From Histomonas meleagridis (Eukaryota; Parabasalia; Tritrichomonadida; Dientamoebidae), in contig WSYJ01000036.1 in the NCBI GenBank assembly GCA_020186115.1, positions 496,001-560,000 on the forward strand: 64,000 nt of DNA, given 5' to 3'. Under the pieces are notes generated by a model. It had not been told where the DNA came from. It ran no database searches and saw only the letters and a list, made by a program, of their open reading frames with translations. Position numbers and translations under genes: made by a program. Shown here one piece after another: positions 20,087-31,344 of this stretch (position 1 is the first letter of the stretch; every line of letters starts with the position of its first letter).

Positions 20087-21166
20087 TCATTTACGTAAAG
20101 TCTTTTTCGATGTTCTAATGAAAGATCTTGTCATTGATTGGAATGACTCTGTATCCATTTCCTCGTTTTCATCCATTTCGAGCAACTTTTCGAAGCACAT
20201 TTGCGTGTTAAGCAAACTCGCCATTGTTTCCGTTCGGTTCATTTTCTCTGTTCTTGCAACAAATGGATGTTTCAGCAGCTGTTCGACTGTTGGCCTTTTC
20301 GACGGGTCAACTTGCGCACATATTTCGATAAAGTGAACGAAGCTTTGGCTGAACTGCTTCGGAAAGCGAAGGCCCGGAAAACCTTTCGTTGCGATTTCGA
20401 CAATTGCGCGCGTCGGCGGGAACTCGCAAAATGGCGGCGCGCCTTCAGCAAGTTCCATTGCTGTGGCAGCTGTGCTCCATATGTCTGCAGGGAAGCTGTA
20501 TTTCTCTTCGTTGATGACTTCCGGAGCCATCCAATATGGAGTTCCGACCATTGTCGTTGTGGAAAATGATTTGTCGGATGCGAATTTACGGGAAACGCCA
20601 AAATCTGTAACGCGGCAATAACCATTGGATGAAAGTAATATGTTGGCAGCTTTGATATCTCGATGAACAATGTGATGTTGATTATGAAGAACTTGAAGTG
20701 CACAAAGAAGATCATGCATAACAAATGAAATTTGTGCCTCACTGAGAACTTTCTCAGAAATGTCGATTAAATCACGTAGAGAGCCTTGTGGACAAAATTC
20801 CATGAGAATTGTCATCTTTTTGTTGAATATGATACTCCCATAATAATGGATAGTGTAAGGAGATACAATTTCACGCATCAAATCAATCTCCCTTTTCAAG
20901 GCTTCGCGAGTTTTTGGTGAAATTAATTCATCATTTATGCTTTTGCCTGCAAGAAGTGTTTGTGATGGAATGTGAAGAAGTTGGATAACATCGCCAAAGC
21001 CTCCTTTACCGATGTTTCTTATTTTTGTGAAAATTGACTCTGGCGGAACACTGCTATCAAATGACCAATTAAGATCTTGATCAATGTGGAGTACATGGGA
21101 AACTTCAAGTGGACTTGATATACTTATTTTTTTAGATGAACTTTTCTTCTTTTGCTTCTTGTGCAT
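20087..21166 (-). CDS. STE20/MST-type serine/threonine kinase
   Basis: A 359-residue protein when started at the first ATG (MHKKQKKKSSSK). The frame is open 150 bases further upstream but only from TTG. After a lysine-rich head the kinase domain runs from about residue 50 to 300: glycine loop IGKGGFGDV, lysine in LLAGKSI, HRDIKAANIL, TDFGVSRK and GTPYWMAPE. GTPYWMAPE is typical of STE20 kinases. A short regulatory tail follows, with Met/Glu-rich and Ser/Thr-rich stretches. All catalytic residues are present. The open upstream stretch is basic and might be translated from an unseen exon. Confidence 0.88.
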   Translation of the reverse strand: MHKKQKKKSSSKKISISSPLEVSHVLHIDQDLNWSFDSSVPPESIFTKIRNIGKGGFGDVIQLLHIPSQTLLAGKSINDELISPKTREALKREIDLMREIVSPYTIHYYGSIIFNKKMTILMEFCPQGSLRDLIDISEKVLSEAQISFVMHDLLCALQVLHNQHHIVHRDIKAANILLSSNGYCRVTDFGVSRKFASDKSFSTTTMVGTPYWMAPEVINEEKYSFPADIWSTAATAMELAEGAPPFCEFPPTRAIVEIATKGFPGLRFPKQFSQSFVHFIEICAQVDPSKRPTVEQLLKHPFVARTEKMNRTETMASLLNTQMCFEKLLEMDENEEMDTESFQSMTRSFIRTSKKTLRK

Positions 21167-21316
21167 GATGAAAGCTTGAAATCGACTTTTTCTAAATAAA
21201 CCCACGGTTTTCTTCAATTTAAGAAGTTTATTTCGCTTTTGTTTGTATCGGTTTATGGAAATTGAACAGGGTGTATCCACAAAAAACAACGAAACCAAAA
21301 AAATTGTGGCGCTCAA

Positions 21317-21831
21317 GTTTCTCCAGCTGCTTTCGTTATAAATTAATAAACATAATTGATTAATTTGAGTATTCTAAGGACTAAATATGGATGTATACCA
21401 ATTTTATAATTAAGAATTAATATTTTTATAGAAAAAAATAGCACAACTTTTTGACTAAAAAGTTAGTCAAGTGGATTATTTTTGATTCAAATTTATGTTG
21501 TGCTCCTAAAAAGTGTCATATTATTATGCGAATAATAAAAAATTCAACAAGACAATTCCAATACTTATGTGTTGGTTTCCAATTAATAATTATTTTTGGC
21601 CATAACTTATTTTTAAGGAATACATTTTTTATCTTTTTAGATTACATTTAAATATTTTATTATTAAATTTTATATACTTGAATATAATCACATGGGTTTT
21701 CCCAACCAATAGAGTTTTTTTCTGGAATATCTCTATCAATAGGCTAATGCAGAAATGTGCATTAGTTGGAGATGGTAATTTCCATTGATAATTGGCCGAC
21801 CAATTTAATAATTTAATAACACTACAAAATA
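21317..21831. other. divergent intergenic region
   Basis: About 515 AT-rich bases lie between the divergent STE20-like and PAAF1-like genes. No gene is called; an opposite-strand frame at 21629-21931 overlaps the next gene's start and looks like a chance frame. Confidence 0.45.
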
Positions 21832-22869
21832 ATGTGGGAGATTCAACCTGATTGGACACAGTTAAATAATTTCTACGTAAGAATAGGAAATAGCACTTAC
21901 CCAATGAAATATTCCAATGGTATAACTTCATGTGAAAATCCAGCAGTTACTGTTAATCAATTTCAAAATCACTCATTTTCAATAACAGCTCCTGAAGGCC
22001 AATGTACATTTCTTGCTCCAAAAAGGTCACTTGATATTCACAAAGGCCAATCAATCAACTGTATTGCATTATCTCCTGATCGAATGGAAGTTTTATCAGG
22101 TGATTCTTCTGGTCATTTATATCTAACACATTTAGGTACAGAACCAGTTCCTCTCCCTGGTCCAACTCCTGGTTTTGATATTGAATCTTGTATTTTTGAT
22201 CCATCACATAAATTATTTTTCTCATGTGGTGGTGACTTCCGTATATACGAGTTTTCTTCAACTGAGTACCAACCTACTGGACGTTATGATGGTCATAGAT
22301 CATCTGTCAAATCAATATTAGTATATGGCGATAATCTTTATTCAGGCTCTCATGACTCACAAGTTTGTATCTGGGATATTTCAACACACAAAAGGCTTTC
22401 ATCTGCCAACATGGGGCATCCTGTTAATGACATTTGCTTTTCATCAAATGATCTGATTTTTGCAGCAACTGAGCAATCCATCTCAGCAATCGACAGAAGG
22501 ACCCAACAATCAGCGGTATCGCCTACATTTGAGAAAGGATTATCATTCAATACAATTGCATCATTTGAAAATGAACTTGTTACTGGAACAGATGACGGCA
22601 AAGTCATCGGATATGACATACGTAATCTTTCACAGCCATTCAGCGAGTTTTCATGGTTTGATTCTCCAATAAATAAATTGCGATATTGCGTTGGAAAACT
22701 ATGGGTAGCAACAAACGACGGCACTGCAGCGTGTATAAATATGGCTGAAAAGAGGTCGTATGTTGTTCTGGGTACAATATCTTATGTACCGATTAGAGAT
22801 TTGGCATTGTCAGAACTGACAATATGGACAGCAAGCGGAGAGGGAATAATGCAAAATTTTGATTTATAA
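21832..22869 (+). CDS. PAAF1/Rpn14-like proteasome-assembly WD40 protein
   Basis: A 345-residue protein from ATG. The start (EIQPDW) and the segment CTFLAPKRSL before the first WD repeat match the family of PAAF1 in animals and Rpn14 in yeast. It carries about six WD40 blades, including a clear SVKSILVYGDNLYSGSHDSQ repeat with CIWD. PAAF1/Rpn14 binds the Rpt ATPases and controls assembly of the 19S proteasome base. Length (345-390 residues) fits. Other small WD40 proteins are possible, so the assignment depends on the N-terminal motif. Confidence 0.72.
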   Translation: MWEIQPDWTQLNNFYVRIGNSTYPMKYSNGITSCENPAVTVNQFQNHSFSITAPEGQCTFLAPKRSLDIHKGQSINCIALSPDRMEVLSGDSSGHLYLTHLGTEPVPLPGPTPGFDIESCIFDPSHKLFFSCGGDFRIYEFSSTEYQPTGRYDGHRSSVKSILVYGDNLYSGSHDSQVCIWDISTHKRLSSANMGHPVNDICFSSNDLIFAATEQSISAIDRRTQQSAVSPTFEKGLSFNTIASFENELVTGTDDGKVIGYDIRNLSQPFSEFSWFDSPINKLRYCVGKLWVATNDGTAACINMAEKRSYVVLGTISYVPIRDLALSELTIWTASGEGIMQNFDL

Positions 22870-23448
22870 GTAAATTCAATGAATTTTTTAAAGAAATTTG
22901 TTTGTTTTTTAATTACAACCACTAAAAAAGATTTTCTAATTAGTTTTTATTATTTGGGAAATGGCTTATAAATAAAAAAACAAAAAAATTGTACTCAGGC
23001 ATGCAACTTGTTAAACAAAACATTCATTGATGTAAAGCAAACATTACATTGGGCAACATTACAAATCATTTATAAGTATATATTTTAATCAATTAACGAA
23101 GCAATTCTTTGTTAGAAACATAAGCATCATCATTTTTTTTAATATCTAATTTATGTGTAAGTAAATATTTCGCTTATAATTAAAGTTAAAAGAAGAAATT
23201 GATATTAATATTAAAATTTTTATAGAATTTTAATGTAAAATTTATTTGAACATATGGGAATTTTTTCTAACATATTGAATAGTATTGCTGATTAAACAAA
23301 ATATATGAAAAAGAACTTATAATGCAGGTTCATCTTCATCGTAATAATTTCTAAACTTTATTTCATAAAATCTTTATTCAATTTTTTAAATGAATAATTA
23401 TCGTCAAAATTTATGGCTTAGCATGGGATAGAATCAAAATCCTAAATG
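22870..23448. other. AT-rich intergenic
   Basis: About 580 bases before a pseudogene; no gene, repeat or fold is apparent. Confidence 0.5.
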
Positions 23449-24282
23449 TCTTCTTGCCAACACTCCAACAAACCTTCAACCATTACTATTCGAAATATTC
23501 CAGTTGATGAATTAGGCTATTCCTAGTCACTGAATCCATGATTGTCAATCTCTTCAAATCAGTCGGAACAATTGTTGAAGACAGTATTCGTATATACAAT
23601 TTACGTCCTTCTTATGCATATGTTACCTTTTCCAATTATGAAATGGCCGATCTTGCAGTTCATAATTTCATTATTATAATTATTATAATAATTTCATTAT
23701 TCTACGATTGCAGGTCAAACACTTTATATCTCACACTATAACACTGAAACTCGTAATTCAATTTCCTGTAGCGATAATAATATTTTCATCGAAGGGATTG
23801 ATAATTCGTTTACTGAAATTGCATTTATTTATATCGCGTCTTCTTAATTGCGAAGTTATCTCATGTAAAATTTCCACGAGAATTGGCCCAGATAACAAAC
23901 CGATCAATAGTGGATATGGATACGATCGATTTTTACACTCCGAAGATGCCAAAACGCGATTTTGAAACTGAACTGCTGCAAAATTAATGGAAACGAAATC
24001 AAAGCCAAACTGGATTACAAAAATTTACCAAAATCCATAAAAACAGATGAAGATTTACGTAAATTATTTTCCAAATTTGGAACTGTTGCTTCACCGAAAA
24101 TCAATAAAAAAGGATTCGGGTTCTGTAACACGGCCGACCACGAAAGCGCTGTCGCAGCAATCAATGGACTTCACGGGAAGCGTTTTAAAGGGCGCGTGCT
24201 CCATGTGCAGAAATACGTGAGCCATAAAGTAAGAATAAACTTCGGGGAAAGTGATTTTAAGTTGTTTAGTAAAAGAAATTGA
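23449..24282 (+). pseudogene. poly(A)-binding-protein-like pseudogene
   Basis: Pieces of an RRM protein appear in order but in different frames. From the ATG at 23449: ITIRNIPVDE (RNP2-like), a frame change near 23515, then LRPSYAYVTFSNYEMADLAV (RNP1). A simple TTATTATAATTATT insert follows near 23665-23702. Then come a second RRM start (NNIFIEGIDNSFTEI) with stops, a GYGYDR remnant, and from about 23990 a third RRM (YKNLPKSIKTDEDLRKLF, KGFGFC, AAINGLHGKRFKGRVL). The order and spacing match the tandem RRMs of PABP. At least three frame breaks and several stops show it is dead. Confidence 0.75.
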
Positions 24283-25002
24283 AATATTTTTGTTTTTATA
24301 AATTTATAAATATAATTTTTGTAAGTTAAGTCAATTTACTTGTTTTTTAATTCAAGTTTAACGAAATTTCAAGACTATAATTTCCCAGTTAAATCAGAAT
24401 ATCATTTAAAATGTTTTGTTGTTGATGAATTATTTATCTATAGATTAATTTAAAAAAAGAAAAATAATAGTAGAAGTTTCGTTAAGAAAAGGTTTTATCA
24501 AAGAAAACTGAGTGAGTAAAAAAATGCTTTTAAATTACTTCTAAAATATACAACAAAAAATTATATTTAGAAAATGATTATTCGTAAATGTACATCGGAT
24601 TATCTTACTAGAAGATTTGAAGAATTAGGAATAACATTGCTAAATTTAAAATTTTTATAATTTTACATTATAATTATTCTGGTAATCGTGAAAGTTTTAT
24701 TTAAATTTTGGAAATGAAATAATAAATATCTGGCATATTAACAAAATATATTTTTGCATGAAAGTCATTCAAAACAAAGGTAGATTTTTTTTATATATTT
24801 CATTTTTTATAGACTTCGTTTGATCAAACATATATTTTATTTCTAAAACATTTTTAAAAGTATTTATACGTAAAAAGATTTGGGAACAGTAGTTTTCTTT
24901 AAACGGTTTTTACTGATATCAATAAATTTTTTTGAATACTGACGATAGAATTGAGGCAGGAAGTAAAACACGCAAAATTTCCATCATCCATCCTGGCTTC
25001 GA
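24283..25002. other. AT-rich upstream region with AAACGGTTTT
   Basis: A 720-base gap without a gene. AAACGGTTTT at 24901-24910, 93 bases before the next ATG, is the only notable signal and a likely promoter element. Confidence 0.45.
24901..24910. promoter_or_regulatory. AAACGGTTTT motif before the Rav1/DMXL gene
   Basis: Same core as the motif at 8415-8423 and 33678-33686, located 93 bases upstream of the ATG at 25003. The greater distance means the true start of transcription is less certain here. Confidence 0.35.
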
Positions 25003-28000
25003 ATGAAATTCCCTATCACAATATTACCCAAACTAATGAACCCAGGAATGAGCAATGCGCAATACCCTCATTGCTTTGCCACGACTTATTTTCATGGACA
25101 ACAATTAATTGCTTATGGATCTTCTAATAATGTCATTATAGCAACAAGGAGTTTATCCATCGTAACTTCACTTAAAGGGCATCCTGAAGGAACTATGGTT
25201 ACTTCTATTGCTTGGGCGCCATATTCAGGTCGTTTATCATCTGGTTCTACAGACAATCGTATTTTTATTTGGGAACCAGTTTCTTCAGTAGGGTGGACTC
25301 TATCACAAGAAATCAAAATTAATAGTCCACCAGTTTGTCTTTCATGGAGTCATTGTGATCATAAATTTTGTGTTTGCTCAGATGTAGTTACAATATACCA
25401 ACGTGAAGACATACCTGATCCAAGCACAGGTCTCTGTGCCATTCATCCGATATGGATAGATCCCATCAAAGCTACATTTTGTAGTCATTCACGAGATTCT
25501 CGCTTTATCTTAGTACTTCAAGCCAACACACGAACCATTGTCATCTATCATAAAATCCAGCAATCGAATAGTTATTGTCGCATCAACATCAGCCAACCGT
25601 CGCCGGTTAAGAACGTTAGATGGCGGACGACCGATAACATTCATGAGCGATGTTGTTTTTTTACGTTAGGCGATGATATGGCTGTTCGTATATGGACTGA
25701 GACCAGTGTTAATGAGAAGCTTATGTTTAATGTTGTTGCAGCTATTCCAGGGTGTTATGAAACTGTATTTACAGCATTTGTAACTAAGACTACACGAATG
25801 GTTACAAATAATCCAATGATTTTTCAACAGATTCATCGGCCTAAATCAGATACATATGCATATGGACATGGACATTTCCCATTAAGAGATCGAGATGATC
25901 GAGAAGCGAAATTATTAGATCAAAGTGAATTAGAACAAAGTCGATTTTGGTTAATCACATGTGATAAATCAAAGAAAGTCATTCTCTGGGAAATCAAAGG
26001 AATTTGTGCACAAATTAGAAGAACACCAGAATTAATACAATTGTTATGTTTTAAATTAGATGTAGATTTTACTGAATTAGATCAATTATTAGTTACATGT
26101 CGATTAGAAAGTGAATTTTCACATTTTCAAGATCAACATTTCTTAGGTCGTCCTAGTTATTTATCATTAGTCTTACAAAACAGAGCAACAAAAATGATAA
26201 CGTCAGTTAATTTACAAATATCTAAGAAATTACGAGTTACACAAATCTCAAATTTACATGGACATGATTCTAAAATTACATTAATTCGTGTACATGAGAA
26301 TTTACCATTAATGATCTCTATCGATAATGAAGGGAATGGATTCATATGGAAATTTAATGATACTGATGTATATGATCCATCAATATTAGTTAAGTTTATA
26401 TATAAATTAAAGAACAAGTTAATAACTGCTGATTGGTTAACACCATCATCACAATTATTAGGGTTTAATGGAGAAAATATTATAATCATTGATATTAACT
26501 CACAAGAATCAAAAGAATTTCCTATGAATTGGAAAGATTATAGAAAAGATTTCTTAGATTTTCGAGTTGTTTGTGAATTAGAAGAAGGAATTATATTTTA
26601 TATTTTATTTAAGAATGATATATTTATTATGTGGTATCATCGGAATAATATAATAGAATTAAAACATATTCATTCTAATGAATTATTTGTAGATATTACA
26701 CCAGTATATGTAACAAAATTATTACCTTATTCAGGATCTTCAATATGTATTATTTCAACTAAACATCAAATATTTTGTATTGTATTAAACTCATCATTTA
26801 TAGATCAAAAGAATAAAGAAGAATTATTAACATATGAAAAGATATTAGATTTAGAAAATGAAGAAATTAAAGGTATCTCTATAGCACATCCAGGGTTTTT
26901 ATTTGTAGCAGCAACTAAAAATATATATATTACTTGGAGAAAAGATTGTTCACAACATAAATTCGAAATATTACATTCAATTCCTATAAATTATGAACCA
27001 TTAAAAATAGCTTGTATACCAACAGGAATGTTTTCTGTTACTAGTAAAGATAAAATCGAATTTTATTATCCAATTAGAGATAATTATTCATATTTAAAGT
27101 CAAATTGTTTATGGAAATTAGTTAGTTCTTATAATGTTCCTAATGCAGGTGTAATCGAATGGACACTTGATGGTATATTAGTATATTCTTCTAATAATCA
27201 AATTCATGCATTTACTAAGTTCATGGATACATATTTCTTAAATGTACCACAAAAATTACCAACTTTTCATTATACTTTATCAAGTTTATGTAAAACAATT
27301 AGTGATTTTCATCCAATGAATTTAATACCTATTTTAATATCAGGAAGATTTAGTTTATTAATACGAATGTTTAAGTTTTTAATAGAAAACTTTGATAATT
27401 CGAAGTTGAAATGGTTTTGTACTAATTATATCTTAAAAATTCAAGAAGAAATTGATGATGATCCTTTATTAACAGATGAAAGTATTGATGAAATTATTGG
27501 GAAATTAAAAGAAACATTAGAAAAGAATAATGGATTTACTGAATTTACCAAAGAAGAAAATGAAGTTTTCATGAACATATTAAATAAATTTAAAACAATA
27601 TATAAATTACCAAAAGATTTATTAGATAATTATGGAATATATTATTTACGAGCTTTAACATTTTCTATTGAACATGTTATACCATTTGATTTAATTTTAT
27701 TAGCATATAAATCTAAAGAACAAGATAAATTAATTAAATTCATTAATTTTTCTAATTGGACATCGATATGTAATTCAGGAGTATTATTATGGATGAAAGA
27801 TTTAAACACATTAATTAACTTAATTATCCCTTATGCTACATCAGAGTTTGAAACACGTCGTTTCATGTCAATATTATTATTAACAGTTACAAAACGATTT
27901 CGAGTATTACATTCATTGTTTCATAAAGCTGGTGATGATACACGAGCAGAATTCTTTGTACGAGATTTTTCTACTCCACGAAATAAAAGAGTTGCTGAGA

Positions 28001-31000
28001 AAAATGCATATAGTGCATTAAGTAAGCAAGATTATCATATTGCGGCTTCAATGTTTTGTTTAGCTAATCGTTATGATTTAGCTATAAATGTATTATATCA
28101 AAATGTACATGATATATCATTAATATTTTTTGTATTACGGAATTTAAATAATAATGAAAATAAATTAATGGAAAAAGCTATTAATGAATTATTTATACCT
28201 CAATCAATAACATTAAATGATTATTCAGCAAAATTATTTTTCGAAATTTTTAAAGATCCAATTAATATTAACTTTGATAATTATAATGAACGTTGTATGC
28301 AAATTAAACCATTAAATTATAATATATCATCAAATTATTTCTGTGATATGCGATTTTGTACGACTGAAATCTTAAATTTACCATTAAATATTAAAACAAA
28401 TTTATCTTTATCATTCTTTATTTCAGGTACAATTTTTTTAGCTGTAATTTATCTGAAGTATTTTGATACGTTTATCCTAAAAGTGACGCGGGAACAATCA
28501 ATTGAACAATTACATATTAATTTAGATAAACATATTTCTATTCCACAAATTAATTATCAACAAGAACAATCAATTCGAACTATACCAATTAAGAATTATT
28601 CACATAAACAAATCCCTTCAATTGTATATGAATCAGATGATAGTAATGAAGAAGATGAATATGATACAATATTAATGGAGAATAATGAAGAAGAGAAAAC
28701 TGATAAAGAAAAAGATTTCGAACCTTTTTCATTTGGATTTACTGGTGATTATGTTGAAGATATTGATTCAAGTGATTTTTATTCATCGACAGAAGATGAT
28801 AGTACACAATCAATACCATCTGTTTCATTATTACATCCTTCGCCTTCTATCATTGACGAATGTTCTTTCATTCCTAATTCATCAAATCGTATCATTGGTA
28901 AATCATATCATTTAGAGACTAATGATTCGAGTACATTTAACATTGATAATAATGAAGAAGAAGAAGAAATTTTAATTAGTAATAATAACAATAATAATAA
29001 TGATAATTATGAAAATAATGTAATTAATTGGTTTATGATTTTGATTGTGTTTAACATTGGAAGATTACGATTAGAAGGATTTATCGAAACGCAAAATGAT
29101 TTTTCAAAGATTAATCAAAGTATAACTTCTTTATCAAATGAAATTAAAGAAGCAGGTAATCACTTATATTCAATGATTGGACAATTAAATGATTATTTAT
29201 TACGTACATGTAAAAGAAGATGTTTTGTATTCCGAAGACTTTTGTTGTTGTCGAATAAAGAAGAACAATTAAATTACTTCGAAGAGTTATGTCGAAATAT
29301 TTCATATTTACCGGAACAAATGATATCGATGAAATTCACTGCACAACAAATAGCTCAAATATCTCAAACGATATGTGTTTTAATTACTTGTATTAATCAG
29401 AAGGTTTTACCATTTGATAAATATCCAAGTTTTGCATTTATTATATGTTCAATTGTTACTGGTTCATTCATTGTAGCGTTATTTAATCATGACGTCGATT
29501 TAATGCAAACTATTATAACTTTAGATTTAAATAAATTAATTAAAAATAGAATTATCGATGACGTAATTATAAACCATTTAAATGTGAACTTAATTACGCC
29601 AACAAACGCTCCTTATGAAAGTGAACATATTCATTTTGAACAATATTTCTTTTCATTTTTATCGTTGAACACTATTGAAACTTTTCACTTGAAGTCCGTT
29701 AAAAAACCGAAATCGTTAGGTCAATTTGTATCGAGTTTGATCGACTTCTTATTAGTAGATAATATCTTAAGAAATGTAAAAGAATTAATCCAAAATGAAG
29801 GCGAAAATCAAAATAAAGGATTAGTACAAAATTTATTAATATCATTATATTGGTTACATGATGTATATCAACAACTTTTTACATACTCTACATTGAATTT
29901 TCCAATTTTCTTACAAATTAATTCACTTTTTGAAATAGTTTCAGAGGACTCAAAATTGAATAATTTATATCTTACGTTGATCAAATCGTATGATCGTACT
30001 AAATTGATACCAATGTTTTGTAAGAATTTATTAAAACGATTTTCATTTAATTTATTACATAATAAACTTACAACTATATCTACTAAAGTACATATGAAAC
30101 GACCTGAAATTATAGCATCATATAAAACAGCAATTTTATCATTATGTATTAATAAAGATTGTAATACATTAATAGCAGCTACAACATTAGGACTAAAGAA
30201 GTTATCTAACCCAATCACATTAAATAAAGAAGAAGAAGAAGAAAATGAAAATGAAAGTATATTACCAGAGTTAGAAATCGGTAATGAAGTTATTCAAGAA
30301 GATGAAATTAATGAACAACAACAAACACAACAAGATGAAACGGAAGAAGAAATTAATGCATTTAATGCAAACGTTTCATTAAATTATTTCGACAAACATA
30401 ATTTACCTTCATATGTAATCTCTCATCCAATTAAAAACTATGCATTAGTGAGTGAATTAAATGGCGGAATATATTTGACATCATTCGATGACATCAAGAA
30501 ATGTATAATATATAATACGCCGGATAAAAACATTCGATGTAATGGAATTTCATTCTCTTACGACGGATATTTATTCGGTGCTTTATATGGATCAAAAGTT
30601 AACTTGTATAATCAAGATAACTTAAACCCTTATAATGTAATCGATACTTATTCAAGTAAAGTGACTGGAATATGTTTCGGGACTTCAACTGCTCAATTTT
30701 ATACACAACAAATAGAATCACGTGACTGTAAAGCTAATATTTGTTTATGGGATTCGTTAATGCCAAATGACTTGGCAATGGTATCGTCAATTAGGATACC
30801 CCAAAGTTACGGTTCACCCCAAAAATTCTATTACTCGCCAAACTTGTCTCAAATTTTCGTGGGAACGTCAGGGGGGTTCGTCGTAACGATAGACACAAGA
30901 CAGTTCCAAATAATTTCACAGTGGAAGACGTTTAATAATAAGAAACGTGAAGTGACCGCTTTGGCATTCAATGAGAATTTAAGACAATTAGCAACGGGTA

Positions 31001-31185
31001 CGACAAATGGTGTGGTAAAATTATGGGACGTGGAAACTTCACAAGAACTCGCGAGTACTGCAAGAAAGAAACAAAAAAGAATGAAGTCGAGAAAACCAAC
31101 AATTACTTCAATTGTATTTAATAATGATATTTTATATGTTTCAAATCTTAACGGAGTTGTACAAAGAATTCAAATATCATCATAA
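25003..31185 (+). CDS. Rav1/DMXL (Rabconnectin-3 alpha)-like WD40 protein
   Basis: A 2060-residue single frame. An N-terminal WD40 propeller (about 30-500) includes SIAWAPYSGRLSSGSTDNRIFIW. Residues about 870-1060 match the Rav1p C-terminal helical region (YYLRALTFSIEHVIPFDLIL, then KRVAEKNAYSALSKQDYHIA and LANRYDLAINVL). An acidic and Asn-rich linker lies at about 1200-1350, and the C-terminus (about 1700-2060) holds a second WD40 set ending AVKLWD-type repeats. In yeast and animals this protein is the scaffold of the RAVE complex, which reassembles the V-ATPase on endosomes and lysosomes. The AT-richness and TTA codon use increase in the middle third. Confidence 0.85.
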   Translation: MKFPITILPKLMNPGMSNAQYPHCFATTYFHGQQLIAYGSSNNVIIATRSLSIVTSLKGHPEGTMVTSIAWAPYSGRLSSGSTDNRIFIWEPVSSVGWTLSQEIKINSPPVCLSWSHCDHKFCVCSDVVTIYQREDIPDPSTGLCAIHPIWIDPIKATFCSHSRDSRFILVLQANTRTIVIYHKIQQSNSYCRINISQPSPVKNVRWRTTDNIHERCCFFTLGDDMAVRIWTETSVNEKLMFNVVAAIPGCYETVFTAFVTKTTRMVTNNPMIFQQIHRPKSDTYAYGHGHFPLRDRDDREAKLLDQSELEQSRFWLITCDKSKKVILWEIKGICAQIRRTPELIQLLCFKLDVDFTELDQLLVTCRLESEFSHFQDQHFLGRPSYLSLVLQNRATKMITSVNLQISKKLRVTQISNLHGHDSKITLIRVHENLPLMISIDNEGNGFIWKFNDTDVYDPSILVKFIYKLKNKLITADWLTPSSQLLGFNGENIIIIDINSQESKEFPMNWKDYRKDFLDFRVVCELEEGIIFYILFKNDIFIMWYHRNNIIELKHIHSNELFVDITPVYVTKLLPYSGSSICIISTKHQIFCIVLNSSFIDQKNKEELLTYEKILDLENEEIKGISIAHPGFLFVAATKNIYITWRKDCSQHKFEILHSIPINYEPLKIACIPTGMFSVTSKDKIEFYYPIRDNYSYLKSNCLWKLVSSYNVPNAGVIEWTLDGILVYSSNNQIHAFTKFMDTYFLNVPQKLPTFHYTLSSLCKTISDFHPMNLIPILISGRFSLLIRMFKFLIENFDNSKLKWFCTNYILKIQEEIDDDPLLTDESIDEIIGKLKETLEKNNGFTEFTKEENEVFMNILNKFKTIYKLPKDLLDNYGIYYLRALTFSIEHVIPFDLILLAYKSKEQDKLIKFINFSNWTSICNSGVLLWMKDLNTLINLIIPYATSEFETRRFMSILLLTVTKRFRVLHSLFHKAGDDTRAEFFVRDFSTPRNKRVAEKNAYSALSKQDYHIAASMFCLANRYDLAINVLYQNVHDISLIFFVLRNLNNNENKLMEKAINELFIPQSITLNDYSAKLFFEIFKDPININFDNYNERCMQIKPLNYNISSNYFCDMRFCTTEILNLPLNIKTNLSLSFFISGTIFLAVIYLKYFDTFILKVTREQSIEQLHINLDKHISIPQINYQQEQSIRTIPIKNYSHKQIPSIVYESDDSNEEDEYDTILMENNEEEKTDKEKDFEPFSFGFTGDYVEDIDSSDFYSSTEDDSTQSIPSVSLLHPSPSIIDECSFIPNSSNRIIGKSYHLETNDSSTFNIDNNEEEEEILISNNNNNNNDNYENNVINWFMILIVFNIGRLRLEGFIETQNDFSKINQSITSLSNEIKEAGNHLYSMIGQLNDYLLRTCKRRCFVFRRLLLLSNKEEQLNYFEELCRNISYLPEQMISMKFTAQQIAQISQTICVLITCINQKVLPFDKYPSFAFIICSIVTGSFIVALFNHDVDLMQTIITLDLNKLIKNRIIDDVIINHLNVNLITPTNAPYESEHIHFEQYFFSFLSLNTIETFHLKSVKKPKSLGQFVSSLIDFLLVDNILRNVKELIQNEGENQNKGLVQNLLISLYWLHDVYQQLFTYSTLNFPIFLQINSLFEIVSEDSKLNNLYLTLIKSYDRTKLIPMFCKNLLKRFSFNLLHNKLTTISTKVHMKRPEIIASYKTAILSLCINKDCNTLIAATTLGLKKLSNPITLNKEEEEENENESILPELEIGNEVIQEDEINEQQQTQQDETEEEINAFNANVSLNYFDKHNLPSYVISHPIKNYALVSELNGGIYLTSFDDIKKCIIYNTPDKNIRCNGISFSYDGYLFGALYGSKVNLYNQDNLNPYNVIDTYSSKVTGICFGTSTAQFYTQQIESRDCKANICLWDSLMPNDLAMVSSIRIPQSYGSPQKFYYSPNLSQIFVGTSGGFVVTIDTRQFQIISQWKTFNNKKREVTALAFNENLRQLATGTTNGVVKLWDVETSQELASTARKKQKRMKSRKPTITSIVFNNDILYVSNLNGVVQRIQISS

Positions 31186-31344
31186 GTTATGTTCATTTAA
31201 AAATAAAATTTATTATTATTTAATTATTTTTTAATTATTTTCATTTAATATATATTAATGATTTTCCATTCTGTATTTTGAGAGATATATAACACGATGA
31301 AGAAATTAAGAATGCTGAAATAGAATTGTTGAACTTTCTTTCTG

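Noticed and set aside
20201..20742. Several frames of 70-156 codons opposite or out of phase with the STE20-like kinase
   Set aside because: They are shadows of the kinase gene, which carries all the conserved motifs.
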